From Planctomycetota bacterium (GTDB lineage Bacteria; Planctomycetota; Planctomycetia; Planctomycetales; Planctomycetaceae), in contig JACTNB010000013.1 in assembly GCA_014584345.1 (NCBI GenBank), positions 628,388-692,387 of the forward strand: 64,000 nt of DNA, read 5' to 3'. Of this stretch, positions 35,568 through 45,941 are shown piece after piece. A program made the position numbers and the translations under genes. Each line of letters opens with the position of its first letter. The first letter of the stretch is position 1. The notes beneath the pieces were generated by a model. The model saw only the letters and a program-made list of their open reading frames with translations, was not told the origin of the DNA and did not search any database.

Positions 35568-35652
35568 TCCGCGTTTCCCCCCAGTTGCTTGCCTGCAAGG
35601 CAGTGAGTGCACATCGAGGTTTCGTTCGGGCGCGGCGCGTCCGGCGAAACCG

Positions 35653-36651
35653 TTAAGGCGTGAGCACAATTTTCCCGGAGAGGGGGGAGGTTTTCAGCAG
35701 TGTCTTTTCCTCCTGGCAACGATGCGCCTGCGCCGCTTCCTCGAGTGGCAACCGGAGGCCAATCAACGGGACCAGATCCCCGCTCGCCAAGGCAGCGTTG
35801 ATCCGTGCCGCGACAGCACGCTGTTCCTCGGGCGAGGCGTTGAACATGGCAAAACCCAGGAGACTGAGATCGTTGGTGTAGAACGCCCCCAGCGGAAACA
35901 CGGGCTGGGCTTCCCGACCGGCCATCAGCAGGATCCGTCCCCGTTTGGCCATGAGCGGAATTGTACGGGGAAGATTCGGCTCGCGGAGTGTTTCCCACCA
36001 GAGGTTGATCTTGCCCCGTTCCGCCAGGAATTCGCCCAGTTGCTGATCCATCTCGGGGGTTCGATAATCGAGGACGAGGTCCGCGCCGAGCGAGCGGCAG
36101 TACGCGAGCTTATCCTCGCTGCCGGCCGTGGTGATTACCACGGCTCCGGCTGCCTTTGCCAGTTGCACCACCGTTGAACCGACACCCCCGCTTCCGCCAT
36201 TCACGAAGAGTATTTCGCCAGCCTGAAGTTTGCCGTGCAGGCACAAGCCCAACCCGGCGGTGATCGAAACCAGGGCCGCGGCCGCTGCCTGTTCGAAATC
36301 GACATTCTCAGGAATCGGATACAGCCATTCCGCGGAGACGACCGCCCGTTCGGAAAACGTTCCCTGTCGCCCGGCGATGCCCTGATTGGTCCCCCAGACG
36401 CGATCCCCCGGCCGAAAATCACTCACGTCCGGGCCCGTTTCCAGCACGGTTCCCGCCAGATCGCAACCGAGGATGTATGGCTGCGGCAGAGTCATCGCGA
36501 TGGCACCAGAGCGAATGTAGGTATCAATCGGGTTGACCGCGACGGCGCCCACCTGCACAAGCACTTCGCCTGGACCGGGCGTGGGGTCGGGGAGTTGATC
36601 GATTTGAATCCGATCGGGAGTTCCGGTTTGCGTAATGAAGGCGGCACGCAT
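35653..36651 (-). CDS. zinc-independent NADPH:quinone oxidoreductase (MDR family)
   Basis: 332 residues. Starts MRAAFITQTGTPDRIQ, has the GroES-like domain (VAVNPIDTYIRSGA, GCDLAGTV), and the Rossmann motif GGSGGVGSTVVQLAKAAGA. Zinc-binding cysteines of alcohol dehydrogenases are missing, as expected for quinone oxidoreductases. It reduces quinones or enones with NADPH in the cytoplasm. The frame is open for 179 codons upstream, but that part includes another gene on the same strand and homology starts at 36651. It lies 32 bases behind the small protein gene at 36684-36992, probably cotranscribed. Confidence 0.9.
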   Translation of the reverse strand: MRAAFITQTGTPDRIQIDQLPDPTPGPGEVLVQVGAVAVNPIDTYIRSGAIAMTLPQPYILGCDLAGTVLETGPDVSDFRPGDRVWGTNQGIAGRQGTFSERAVVSAEWLYPIPENVDFEQAAAAALVSITAGLGLCLHGKLQAGEILFVNGGSGGVGSTVVQLAKAAGAVVITTAGSEDKLAYCRSLGADLVLDYRTPEMDQQLGEFLAERGKINLWWETLREPNLPRTIPLMAKRGRILLMAGREAQPVFPLGAFYTNDLSLLGFAMFNASPEEQRAVAARINAALASGDLVPLIGLRLPLEEAAQAHRCQEEKTLLKTSPLSGKIVLTP

Positions 36652-36683
36652 GGCGAAGCAGATATCCTCTACCGGTGAATGAT

Positions 36684-36992
36684 TCAGGAATTCTCGTTGA
36701 GGCTGGTATCGTTGCCGTCGGCAGCAGGGTTCTCCATCGCTTCGACCGGAGTCGCTGGCGGAACCGCCTCGCGTGGTTCGGGCATGATCTGCATATGACC
36801 GAGAATTTCTTCCAGCGACAGTGATACACGGGCAGGCGAGTGTTTCTCGACGATTTCCATGAAAATCCGACGGGAAGTGAACGGGGAGAGCAGTTGTGTC
36901 ACGTGCCCCGGAGTGTGCATGGTTTTTCCAGTCTCGGGGCAACGCCAGTGCCGGCGTGCATCGAGACGCGAACGCAATCCTGGACCTTTCAT
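36684..36992 (-). CDS. small conserved-looking protein, function unknown
   Basis: 102 residues from the Met at 36992, preceded by AGGAG. N-terminal part is basic with RSRLDARRHWRCPETGKTM, then VTQLLSPFTSRRIFMEIVEKH, then an acidic Pro-rich tail. The RRHWRCP segment resembles a half zinc-ribbon, but only one cysteine remains. It precedes the quinone oxidoreductase gene in the same direction. I recall similar short proteins in planctomycetes but cannot name a family. Confidence 0.6.
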   Translation of the reverse strand: MKGPGLRSRLDARRHWRCPETGKTMHTPGHVTQLLSPFTSRRIFMEIVEKHSPARVSLSLEEILGHMQIMPEPREAVPPATPVEAMENPAADGNDTSLNENS

Positions 36993-37091
36993 TGAAGTCA
37001 ACTCCTGCACAAAGCGATCCGAAGTGTCCGCAACTCCACAACCGGACTGGCTTTCCCACCCCGGTAAATCCCGCAGTTCCAGCTCTCCCGG

Positions 37092-37129
37092 AAAAAAAGG
37101 AGGTGGATCCCCCCGCCGGGAGATCCACC
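37092..37129 (-). terminator. rho-independent terminator of the Gfo/Idh/MocA gene
   Basis: On the minus strand, GGTGGATC and GATCCACC (8 pairs, 12-base loop that can extend the stem) are followed by TCC and seven T. It lies 28 bases after the stop codon of the oxidoreductase. Confidence 0.75.
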
Positions 37130-37156
37130 GGAATGCATTTTATCAGACCGCCACGC

Positions 37157-38440
<1,284 letters not shown>

Positions 38441-38592
38441 CGTTTATCTCCGGTTAAAAAATGGTCAACCTGTTCGCCGGGAGGCATGCAAGGAATGTTG
38501 CCGCGAGAGAAATAGTGTATCCTATGGGGGCCGGATTTTGAATAGATTTTCACGAGAAATCAGGTTTTTACCGCAACGACGGGAATACAAGA

Positions 38593-39438
38593 TTGAAATG
38601 GAATTTGGCTCGTAAACGCGCCCTGATTACCGGGGCCGCTTCTGGTATTGGGCGGGCGCTGGCGCTGGAGTTGGCACGACGCCAGGTTCATTTATGCTTG
38701 GTGGATCGCCTGCCCGACGAGTTGGAAGAGACGGCTCGGGCTTGCCGGGAGGCTCGCGTGTTCGTTACCACCTGTTGCCTCGATCTGCTGGACGAGGACT
38801 CTATCCGGAAAATTACCGACCATGCCCGAGAAACTCTAGGTGGCCTTGATATCCTGATCAACAACGCGGGCATTGCCTATTACGGCTCGTTCGATCGCAT
38901 GGAGGGCACGCAGTGCGAGCAACTCCTGGGGGTGAATCTGGTGGCTCCACTGGCGTTGACCAGCGCCTGCCTCCCGCTGTTACTGGCCAACGAGGAATCG
39001 CGCGTGCTGAATGTCAGCAGTATTTTCGGTTACTTTCCCACCCGGCGGAGCGCGGCTTATCATGCCTCGAAGTACGGCCTGCTGGGGTTTTCCCTGGCGT
39101 TGCGCATGGAATACGCCCGTTACGGGTTGGGAGTAATCTGTTTGTGTCCGGGGTTTGTTCGCACGTCCTTGTATCAAGGCATGTTGCGGCCAACCGGGAA
39201 ACCGATGCGAGAACCGCCAGCCTGGATTTCCACCACTCCCGAGCATGTGGCGCGCGTGGGGATTTCGGCACTACGTCGGAATCAGCGGATTCGTGTTGTC
39301 ACCTGGGCGGGCCAGCTTTCCTGGTATGCGGGAGGACTCTGGCCCGCGCTCCTGGATTGGGTTGAGCAATGGAAGTCTCGGCGGCCGCATCCGTTCGCCC
39401 GCGAACAGGCGCGGGCCGAACCGGGCCGCTTGCCTTAG
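38593..39438 (+). CDS. short-chain dehydrogenase/reductase
   Basis: 281 residues, TTG start at 38593 giving MKWNLARKRALITGAASGIGRALALEL; the ATG one base out of frame excludes a Met start here. Classical SDR features: TGxxxGIG cofactor site, LINNAGIAYYG, catalytic Ser in VLNVSSIFG and YHASK with Tyr and Lys four apart. The C-terminal extension includes a hydrophobic segment (SWYAGGLWPALLDWV) typical of SDRs that act on lipids. Substrate unknown. It converges with the sensor kinase gene; the two stop codons overlap by three bases. Confidence 0.9.
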   Translation: MKWNLARKRALITGAASGIGRALALELARRQVHLCLVDRLPDELEETARACREARVFVTTCCLDLLDEDSIRKITDHARETLGGLDILINNAGIAYYGSFDRMEGTQCEQLLGVNLVAPLALTSACLPLLLANEESRVLNVSSIFGYFPTRRSAAYHASKYGLLGFSLALRMEYARYGLGVICLCPGFVRTSLYQGMLRPTGKPMREPPAWISTTPEHVARVGISALRRNQRIRVVTWAGQLSWYAGGLWPALLDWVEQWKSRRPHPFAREQARAEPGRLP

Positions 39439-40862
39439 CGGTCGAATGCACGCGCGGGAGTGCAGGGGATCAGGCAGCGGACGGTTGTCCCTCGTCCCCG
39501 TACGGAATCGACTTGTATTTCGCCTCCCAACCGCTCGACGACGGTTCGAGCCAGAAAGACACCCAGTCCCATCCCCTTGCCAGTTTGCTTGGTGGTGAAG
39601 AAAGGTTCGCCGATTCGCTTCAGGATATGCTCGGGGATCCCTTCGCCCTTGTCGGATACGGTCAGTAGCAGGGTGGATTCATTCACTTCCAACGCCACGA
39701 ACACCAGACTCCCCTCGGGCGAGGCTTCCAGAGCATTCTTGATCATTCCCCGCAATGCCTGCACGGTGACATACGGTTCCACGTGAATGATGCAGCCCGC
39801 GGCTTCCGGAGTGATCGAATTCGCCACGCGGGTCGAATTCTGCAAATCCTTCATCAGGCGTTCGAGCAGTTGTTGACCCGTCAGGTCGCTCTTTTTTTCC
39901 ACCGTCCCCTCGCCCGCCTGGGCCGACATGTGATTCAAAATGGCGCGGCAGCGATCCAGTTCGGAACGGATCAGGGCGACATCCTCCTGCACCTGGGGGT
40001 CCTGAGTGATCCGTTTTAATTCCCGTTGGAGTTCCCCGACGACGACGGCAATCGTTCCCAGCGGAGTCGACAACTCGTGCGCGGCGCCGGCGGCCAGGGT
40101 CCCCAGTGCTTCCAGCTTTTCCCCCCGAATCCGCCGGGCTTCGAGCAACCGCAATTCTCCTTCCCGCTTTCTCAGTTTCGAAGTGACCAGTGTCGTGAAG
40201 AAGACGATTACCGTCGCGCAGGTGATGAACGCACAAAATATGCCATTGTGGACCAGACTGACCGTTCCGGTTTCACGAATGCTAGGCAGGGCAGTTTCCA
40301 TCAACGGCACGCCGAGGGGATAATGATCGTAGAGCAGGAACGCAAAACAAAAAACCGCCAGGAAATTCAGGCACCATGCCACCCCCGCGGTCAATTCAAT
40401 GCCAGCCAGGCACAAATTGACCATGTAGAAGATCCAGAAGGGGTTCGAGGGGCCGCCGCTGAAATATAACAGACAAGTCAACAGCAGCAGATCGATCGCC
40501 ATAATCCCCGCCAGCAGCCGCGACCAGAGCCGGGATTTGTTCACGACATCGACCTGCCGGCGATACTGGATATACCACAACATCAGCAGCAGGTTGCTGA
40601 AGGCCGTCACCCCAATGGTGATCAGCAGCGGTTGCAGTTGCAGGGGAATCTCAAACGAAAAATGGACCATCAACACCGTGAATAACTGTCCCAGGACAGC
40701 AACCCAGCGCAACTGGATAAACCAGTGCACGCTGATCGTGCCCGGAAAACGCAGGGCGACAAGCTGCGTTCCACGAACAATTGCCTCGCCGTCCGTCGGC
40801 GAAATTGAACTTTCCGACACCACACTCTCCTTGCCGAGTCCCCTCGAACTCGCGTCTTGCAT
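39435..40862 (-). CDS. RegB/PrrB-like redox sensor histidine kinase
   Basis: 475 residues. Six predicted membrane segments (about 45-230) and a cytoplasmic kinase core. The loop SGGPSNPF matches the GGxxNPF quinone-sensing motif of RegB. The phospho-acceptor is in AAGAAHELSTPLGTIA (His about 262), and the ATPase domain has NALEAS, DKGEGIP and GKGMGLG. RegB-type kinases lower their activity when the ubiquinone pool is oxidised and control respiratory genes through RegA. No RegA-like regulator is adjacent. A GTG two codons upstream is an alternative start. Confidence 0.9.
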   Translation of the reverse strand: MQDASSRGLGKESVVSESSISPTDGEAIVRGTQLVALRFPGTISVHWFIQLRWVAVLGQLFTVLMVHFSFEIPLQLQPLLITIGVTAFSNLLLMLWYIQYRRQVDVVNKSRLWSRLLAGIMAIDLLLLTCLLYFSGGPSNPFWIFYMVNLCLAGIELTAGVAWCLNFLAVFCFAFLLYDHYPLGVPLMETALPSIRETGTVSLVHNGIFCAFITCATVIVFFTTLVTSKLRKREGELRLLEARRIRGEKLEALGTLAAGAAHELSTPLGTIAVVVGELQRELKRITQDPQVQEDVALIRSELDRCRAILNHMSAQAGEGTVEKKSDLTGQQLLERLMKDLQNSTRVANSITPEAAGCIIHVEPYVTVQALRGMIKNALEASPEGSLVFVALEVNESTLLLTVSDKGEGIPEHILKRIGEPFFTTKQTGKGMGLGVFLARTVVERLGGEIQVDSVRGRGTTVRCLIPCTPARAFDR

Positions 40863-40982
40863 TGTCACGGAAACTTCTTGCGGGCGGATTCCCTCTCCCC
40901 CGAACGACTCACCGCGGCATCATACCGCATCGCCCCACCTTTCGTTACGCAGGCCAGGTAAGTTCTGTATTGGAAAACCTGC

Positions 40983-42176
40983 CTATCGCATCCTCAGTGC
41001 CGCGGCTTCCCGTTCCCGGCCGAGCAGTTGATAGAGCGAGATCAGTTTCTCGCGGATCGCCCGATCGTCGGGATGTTGCCGCAGCAGATTCGTTGTCTCC
41101 AGCAATTCACCCATCTTTTCGCGGTAATAATCGGCCTGCTGCTGATGATGATTTGCTTCTGCCGTGTTTCCCAGCCGGCGATAGGTCATTGCAAGTACAT
41201 TGTGGCTTTGAAAATCCCAGGGCTGGCGTTTCAGCAGTTCGACAAAGCAGGGGGCCGCTTCCGCGTTGCGGTCGAGATCGAACAGGATCAGTCCTCGCAG
41301 GTGGAGATATTCCCCCAGAACCTCCGGGAAGATGTTCTCCAGCGCGACCAGCCGCTGCAGCGCCTGTTCCGTGTTACCCTGTCGCTGCAGTAGTTTGATG
41401 GATTTCAACTCTAGTTGAGTCCTGGTCTCTTCATCGAGTAGTCCGGAGTCTGCCTGCAACGCCTCCAGTTGGAGGCGGGCCTCTTCCAGCATACCCTGAT
41501 CAATGAGAATCTCCACCAGCAACAGGCTGGCTTCCCGGTTTCCTTCTGAAAACCGGAGTGCGTTTCGCAGCGAGTTCTCAGATTCTCCCAGTTTCTTCTG
41601 GTGATAATAGGCGACTCCCAGCATCAGCCAGGCTTCCGCATTGTTCGGGTCGATTTCCAGCAGGTTCCGGCTGGTCAGTTCAGCTTCATTCGTGTACCCG
41701 AGTTTTCGGTATAGGCGCACCAGCCTGGTTAATGCTTCCGCCCGTTCCGACGGCTGATCACTGGCCCGTTTGATCGCATGAATTGCCAGGACGGGAACTT
41801 GTTTTTTCAGCGCTTCGTCGGCCAGGCGATACAGTGAATCCGGTGGCAATACCGCTGCGGAGGGTATCAAGCTCAACGCACCCAATGCTTCTTCAGGCCG
41901 GTTCAGCTTCAGCAGCAGTTCGGCCTGCAGCAGTTGGGCAGCGGGGAAATCGTGGCCGGCTGCTTCAATCGCCAGGGCGGCTAATGCCTCGGCTCTGCGC
42001 GGATGGCTTTCGCTCAACTGCCGTGCTTGTGAAAGATAGCGTTCCGGGCTGGTGGCAACCTTCCAGATGCCAAGCGAAATTCCCGAAACGATCAGGCATG
42101 CCAGCACCAGGTGTAGTCTACTCCGGTACAACAATGGTTTCTCTGCATGCCGAGGCATTGCTTCGGACATTGTCAT
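40983..42176 (-). CDS. TPR-repeat protein, membrane anchored
   Basis: 397 residues from the ATG at 42176. One N-terminal membrane helix (about 23-41) and then a superhelix of TPR units across most of the protein (AEAWLMLGVAYYHQKKLGESENSLRNALRF and similar). The start codon overlaps the stop of the preceding CRTAC1 gene (ATGA), which indicates translational coupling and a joint function. The domain is predicted outside the cytoplasm. In other bacteria TPR and ASPIC/UnbV proteins are often paired; the role is unknown. Confidence 0.88.
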   Translation of the reverse strand: MTMSEAMPRHAEKPLLYRSRLHLVLACLIVSGISLGIWKVATSPERYLSQARQLSESHPRRAEALAALAIEAAGHDFPAAQLLQAELLLKLNRPEEALGALSLIPSAAVLPPDSLYRLADEALKKQVPVLAIHAIKRASDQPSERAEALTRLVRLYRKLGYTNEAELTSRNLLEIDPNNAEAWLMLGVAYYHQKKLGESENSLRNALRFSEGNREASLLLVEILIDQGMLEEARLQLEALQADSGLLDEETRTQLELKSIKLLQRQGNTEQALQRLVALENIFPEVLGEYLHLRGLILFDLDRNAEAAPCFVELLKRQPWDFQSHNVLAMTYRRLGNTAEANHHQQQADYYREKMGELLETTNLLRQHPDDRAIREKLISLYQLLGREREAAALRMR

Positions 42177-44008
42177 CACTCCCGTGCTTTTTCCGGAACG
42201 GACATTCCTGTTCCCTGCAGGAGTCTTTGATAGACGTTCTGCTTTAATCCGGTGAACTGTTCCTGGAATCCATCGGGCCATTGTACCTGCACGTCGATCG
42301 TGTTAGAGGGTTGATTTCCCTCGGTCGGATAGAACCGAATGCGCTGATCGGAGTGAGACAGATAGCTCCCTCCCGAAAGTACCTGGTTTGAAATCTGGTG
42401 TTCCCGATCCAACCAGGTCACCACGGTGCCCGTCAGGTCGGATTTCCCCTGTTCTCGTTGCAGTTCGATTCCCCACCAGAGTTCGGGTGTCAGGCGATTT
42501 TTCAGTATAGTGGTTGGCCCATCCTGTTCTGTGATGACCAGATCGATGGCCCCGTCATTATTCAAATCGCCGGCCGCCAGCCCTCTGCCGGATCGCGCCG
42601 CCTGAAACCAAGGCCCGGCATTGCCCGTGACATCCCGAAATCGACCACGCTCGTTCCTGAACAGGAAAGGCCGCTGCTGATACGCGCTGATGCGATTCCG
42701 ATAAACCAGGTGACCATTGACGAGTACGAGATCGTCCCAACCATCGGCATCGACATCGGTAAACAGACAGCCGAAGCCCACAAGCAATCTGCACGCCCCT
42801 GCAAGTCCCGTTTTCGCGGTGGCGTGCACGAACAGATCGTTTCCTTCGTTGAGGTACAGGGAATTGTCTTCCAGTTCGAAGTTCGTCACAAACAGATCAA
42901 TCAGCCGATCCTGATTTACGTCGGCCGCGGTCACCCCCATGCTGCCTTCCGGGCTGCCATATTCATTGCCCGCCAGTCCGGTGGCCGTCCCGATTTCCAG
43001 AAATCCACCCTGCGCCAGTCCCTTATAAAAGAAATTGCCGGTGACATCGTTGGCGATATAAACATCAATCCGTTGATCGTGATTGAAATTGCCGGCGATA
43101 ATTCCCAAGCCCTTCCCGTCGGCACGGATTCCGTATTCCCGCCCGGCCTGTTCAAACTGGAACTGGCCTCGATTCAGCAGCAGAAAATCCCGGGCCGCCG
43201 GGAATTCGCTGGGGAGACAGACATCCCGTTTCCGTGTCGCCGGATCCTTGCAGTGAGGCTGGTTTTCCATCGTCCAGTCCAGATATCCCGTGACAAACAG
43301 GTCGGGCAGTCCATCGCGGTTGACATCGGCAAACAGGCATGCCGTGTGCCAGCCTCTCAATTCGATTCCCAACCGGTCGGTGACATCCTCGAACGATTTG
43401 CCCGCGACATTCCGAAAGAGTCGGGATTTCCCGTAACAACTCACAAACAGATCCGGATACCCATCCTGATCGACATCGGCCACTGCGAGTCCGTGATTGT
43501 AATCGATGGGAATGTTGAGTCCGCATTCCACCGTGACATTGACGAACTGAAAGTCTCCGTTGTTCCGATAGAGCTGGCAGGGAAGCCCTTGCACTTCGCC
43601 TTCCGCCGAGATGATCCCGCCACTCGCGCAGAGGATGTCCAGGTCGCCATCCCGATCGTAATCGAACAACGCCACGCCGCTGCCCAACCCTTCGATCATC
43701 GTGTAATGTTCGGCGGCGCGTCCGGAGACGGTGTGATGATCGAACCCGGCAGCAGCGGTGATATCCTCGAACATGTCCGTTTCCCTTGGCAGAGGCAACG
43801 TATGTTGCTCCGTTAAAATCGGGAGGGTGTCCGCCTGGTTGTCCTCGGAGTTGGGGCGGTCCTGCGGTTCCTCGGGAACGGCAGGGGATGCGGCAGGAAT
43901 TCCATCCGGTTGGCCACTGCAGCCCACCAGCAGGCAGAAGGCAAGCACTATGAAGCTGCAGACGTCCCGGCTACAGGCAAACCTGCAGCCGATATTCTGT
44001 TTTCGCAT
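42176..44008 (-). CDS. CRTAC1 / ASPIC-UnbV FG-GAP repeat lipoprotein
   Basis: 610 residues. Lipoprotein signal with CLLVGC near residue 27. FG-GAP/VCBS repeats fill residues about 85-510 (GVALFDYDRDGDLDILCASG, VADVDQDGYPDLFVSCYG), forming a seven-bladed propeller with calcium-binding DxDxDG loops. The C-terminal ASPIC/UnbV region follows, with DVQVQWPDGFQEQFTGL. Such proteins are exported and calcium-stabilised; the molecular function is not known. The start at 44008 gives the lipoprotein signal; frames upstream do not. Stop overlaps the TPR gene start. Confidence 0.92.
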   Translation of the reverse strand: MRKQNIGCRFACSRDVCSFIVLAFCLLVGCSGQPDGIPAASPAVPEEPQDRPNSEDNQADTLPILTEQHTLPLPRETDMFEDITAAAGFDHHTVSGRAAEHYTMIEGLGSGVALFDYDRDGDLDILCASGGIISAEGEVQGLPCQLYRNNGDFQFVNVTVECGLNIPIDYNHGLAVADVDQDGYPDLFVSCYGKSRLFRNVAGKSFEDVTDRLGIELRGWHTACLFADVNRDGLPDLFVTGYLDWTMENQPHCKDPATRKRDVCLPSEFPAARDFLLLNRGQFQFEQAGREYGIRADGKGLGIIAGNFNHDQRIDVYIANDVTGNFFYKGLAQGGFLEIGTATGLAGNEYGSPEGSMGVTAADVNQDRLIDLFVTNFELEDNSLYLNEGNDLFVHATAKTGLAGACRLLVGFGCLFTDVDADGWDDLVLVNGHLVYRNRISAYQQRPFLFRNERGRFRDVTGNAGPWFQAARSGRGLAAGDLNNDGAIDLVITEQDGPTTILKNRLTPELWWGIELQREQGKSDLTGTVVTWLDREHQISNQVLSGGSYLSHSDQRIRFYPTEGNQPSNTIDVQVQWPDGFQEQFTGLKQNVYQRLLQGTGMSVPEKARE

Positions 44009-44335
44009 GGAATCACTCTTGGCATGCATCACGGGATAGTGTCGGAAAGGAGACACGAGAGTTCTTGTTTCCGTCACCCTATCATCCGTCAACCCGTCGG
44101 GCAACATCGCACGGATTTCAGTTGCCACTGGTGTTGCCTTGCTCGCCGAAATGGCTCCGGTCTTCAAGGACAGGGGGAATCTTGGGCCCGTACAGGTTGC
44201 GTTTATTGTATGGAAATACAAATACGTTCCTGGCATGGAATCCCTAATGAGAGCGCATTTCGTGGGGAGGCATTGTGTGGCCTGAACGGAATGTTTTTCA
44301 CTTCCACCGAGAGCGGAATCCGTGCCAGTCGTGGG
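44009..44335. other. intergenic
   Basis: Region between the trypsin-like gene end and the CRTAC1 start, both on the minus strand. No gene and no clear hairpin seen; it should hold the CRTAC1 promoter. Confidence 0.4.
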
Positions 44336-45139
44336 TTATTGGCTGTCAGGCATTGCAGGCGGTTGATTCAAGGGGTGCTTTTCGATGGCAGCCCGCAGGA
44401 TTCGCGCGGGGATGATTTTAGACAGTTTCGCTCCCGTGGTATCGACCATCAACCCAATGTACATCCCCACGACGGATGTCGCCGAGGCATCTTCGCTGGC
44501 GAGGAAAACCGGGCCGCCACTGCAGCCTGCCCCAACCGTGGGCACTGCGTACACAATGGCTTCCTTCCCCCATTGCGCATCCGCCTGCAACTCACGCGAG
44601 GCAATCCGCGCGGTCATGGTCAACGGAGAGACCTGCGGCTGTATGCCCAGGGAGATCGGAAAGCCGGTGATCTCAATGGCCGTGGTCCTGCCGGGCAATT
44701 CAGCGAGCAGCGCGGAGAAGGGGATCGCCAGTTCCCGCAGTTCGTCCACATACATACTTATCTGGGGGTGGGCGGCAATCCGCAGCACGGAGAGATCGGT
44801 GTTTTCGTATTGCACCCAGGGGTTCGCCGCGGCAACGGTCAGTCCTCCCAAGTGGACCCAGCGCGACTCCCCCTCGATGGTGCGGTAGACAACCCGGGTA
44901 TGAGCATGCGTTTCCAGCGCGGAGTGATTGGCGGTTATCAGAAACAGATTATCCGCATGGGCGACCAGGAACGCCGAGGAGGCCGCGCCGCTGCCATCGG
45001 TTTTCTTGCGTTCCGTCACCAGGCACACCGCCCGATCCCAGCGTTCGCAGCGGGATCGCTGTTGACTATCCGGTTCCTCGGCGGGACTGGCCGCTGTCAG
45101 GGTGAATACACATAGCAAGCCTGTCAAATATCGGGTCAT
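44336..45139 (-). CDS. trypsin-like serine protease, secreted
   Basis: 267 residues from the ATG at 45139 (CAGAGGC upstream). Signal peptide about 1-20. A chymotrypsin-fold triad can be placed: His72 in ITANHSALE, Asp115 in YENTDLSVL, Ser207 in GAGCSGGPVF. There is no PDZ domain, so this is a short single-domain protease of the trypsin-like peptidase group, predicted periplasmic. Two cysteines near 31 and 39 might form a disulfide. Neighbour at 45211 is a haem lipoprotein on the same strand, 71 bases upstream. Confidence 0.85.
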   Translation of the reverse strand: MTRYLTGLLCVFTLTAASPAEEPDSQQRSRCERWDRAVCLVTERKKTDGSGAASSAFLVAHADNLFLITANHSALETHAHTRVVYRTIEGESRWVHLGGLTVAAANPWVQYENTDLSVLRIAAHPQISMYVDELRELAIPFSALLAELPGRTTAIEITGFPISLGIQPQVSPLTMTARIASRELQADAQWGKEAIVYAVPTVGAGCSGGPVFLASEDASATSVVGMYIGLMVDTTGAKLSKIIPARILRAAIEKHPLNQPPAMPDSQ

Positions 45140-45210
45140 TTGTTGCCTCTGGAGTGATTCGAAATTCTGGTGGCCGTTCTTCCGGGGATTCAAAGCCTGG
45201 AAGAGGATAC

Positions 45211-45825
45211 CTATTCGAGACGTTCCACCCAGAACCAGCCACGCAGTTCGCCCTCGCGAAACCCAGTGGCAGCGTCGCCGGGATAGAATAATGCCAGTTG
45301 GGTACGGACATCCGCGGGGATTTGATCCTCCGGACCATGACACAGCAGGCATTGAGCCTTCAGCTTAATCGGCAACAGGGCGGCGGCATGTTGGTTCGTG
45401 AGCGTAACGAAGGTGGGGGTTTCGCTTTTTCGCTCGATCAACCCGGCAGCCCAGGCGGGTGCCTGATTGGCGGGATTCCGCAACCGGACTCCCGTTCGAC
45501 CAATCTTGACACCCTGCTTAGCACCCACTCTCTCGGCGATTTGCGGAGCCTCCTGCTGGCACACCTTGATGGCGGCGGCAGGCCCTTCGCTGCTCATGGT
45601 TTCCAGTAGTCGTCCCGATAACTGCTCGAACAAGGCATCGCGGGCGGCCAGGAGCGCCTGCTGCTCCTCCTCGGTAGGTTGTGCACCGGGAACAATTTGG
45701 ATGCCTGGTTCGGACCGAGTTTCAGCCCCGGGGGGGAGACCGTCCTGCCCCCCCTGGCATCCTGTCATCAGGGCAATGATGGCAAGACCAGCTATGGCCA
45801 ACTTTGAATTCAGACGAGGCGACAT
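45211..45825 (-). CDS. DUF3365 (Tll0287-like) haem lipoprotein
   Basis: 204 residues from the ATG at 45825 with GGAGAGCGGAGGG upstream. N-terminal signal ends in LMTGC (Cys23), a probable lipobox. The DUF3365 domain contains one c-type haem motif, CLLCHGP near residue 166, and ends with the typical GFREGELRGWFWVE. Tll0287-like domains bind haem in the periplasm and are proposed redox sensors or electron carriers. No partner kinase is adjacent. Confidence 0.88.
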   Translation of the reverse strand: MSPRLNSKLAIAGLAIIALMTGCQGGQDGLPPGAETRSEPGIQIVPGAQPTEEEQQALLAARDALFEQLSGRLLETMSSEGPAAAIKVCQQEAPQIAERVGAKQGVKIGRTGVRLRNPANQAPAWAAGLIERKSETPTFVTLTNQHAAALLPIKLKAQCLLCHGPEDQIPADVRTQLALFYPGDAATGFREGELRGWFWVERLE

Positions 45826-45941
45826 CCCTCCGCTCTCCTTCCCTGGTAAATCTCCACCATGAAGATAATCCATGCCGACGGATCAATCAATGGCATGCGC
45901 AAGCGGAGCGCTTGCTGGGGCTCTCGGGCAGCGGCGGATTT

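Noticed and set aside
35574..35655. Terminator between the ceramidase and quinone oxidoreductase genes
   Set aside because: Short arms (GGTTTCG/CGAAACC) with a long loop and no T tract; too weak to call.
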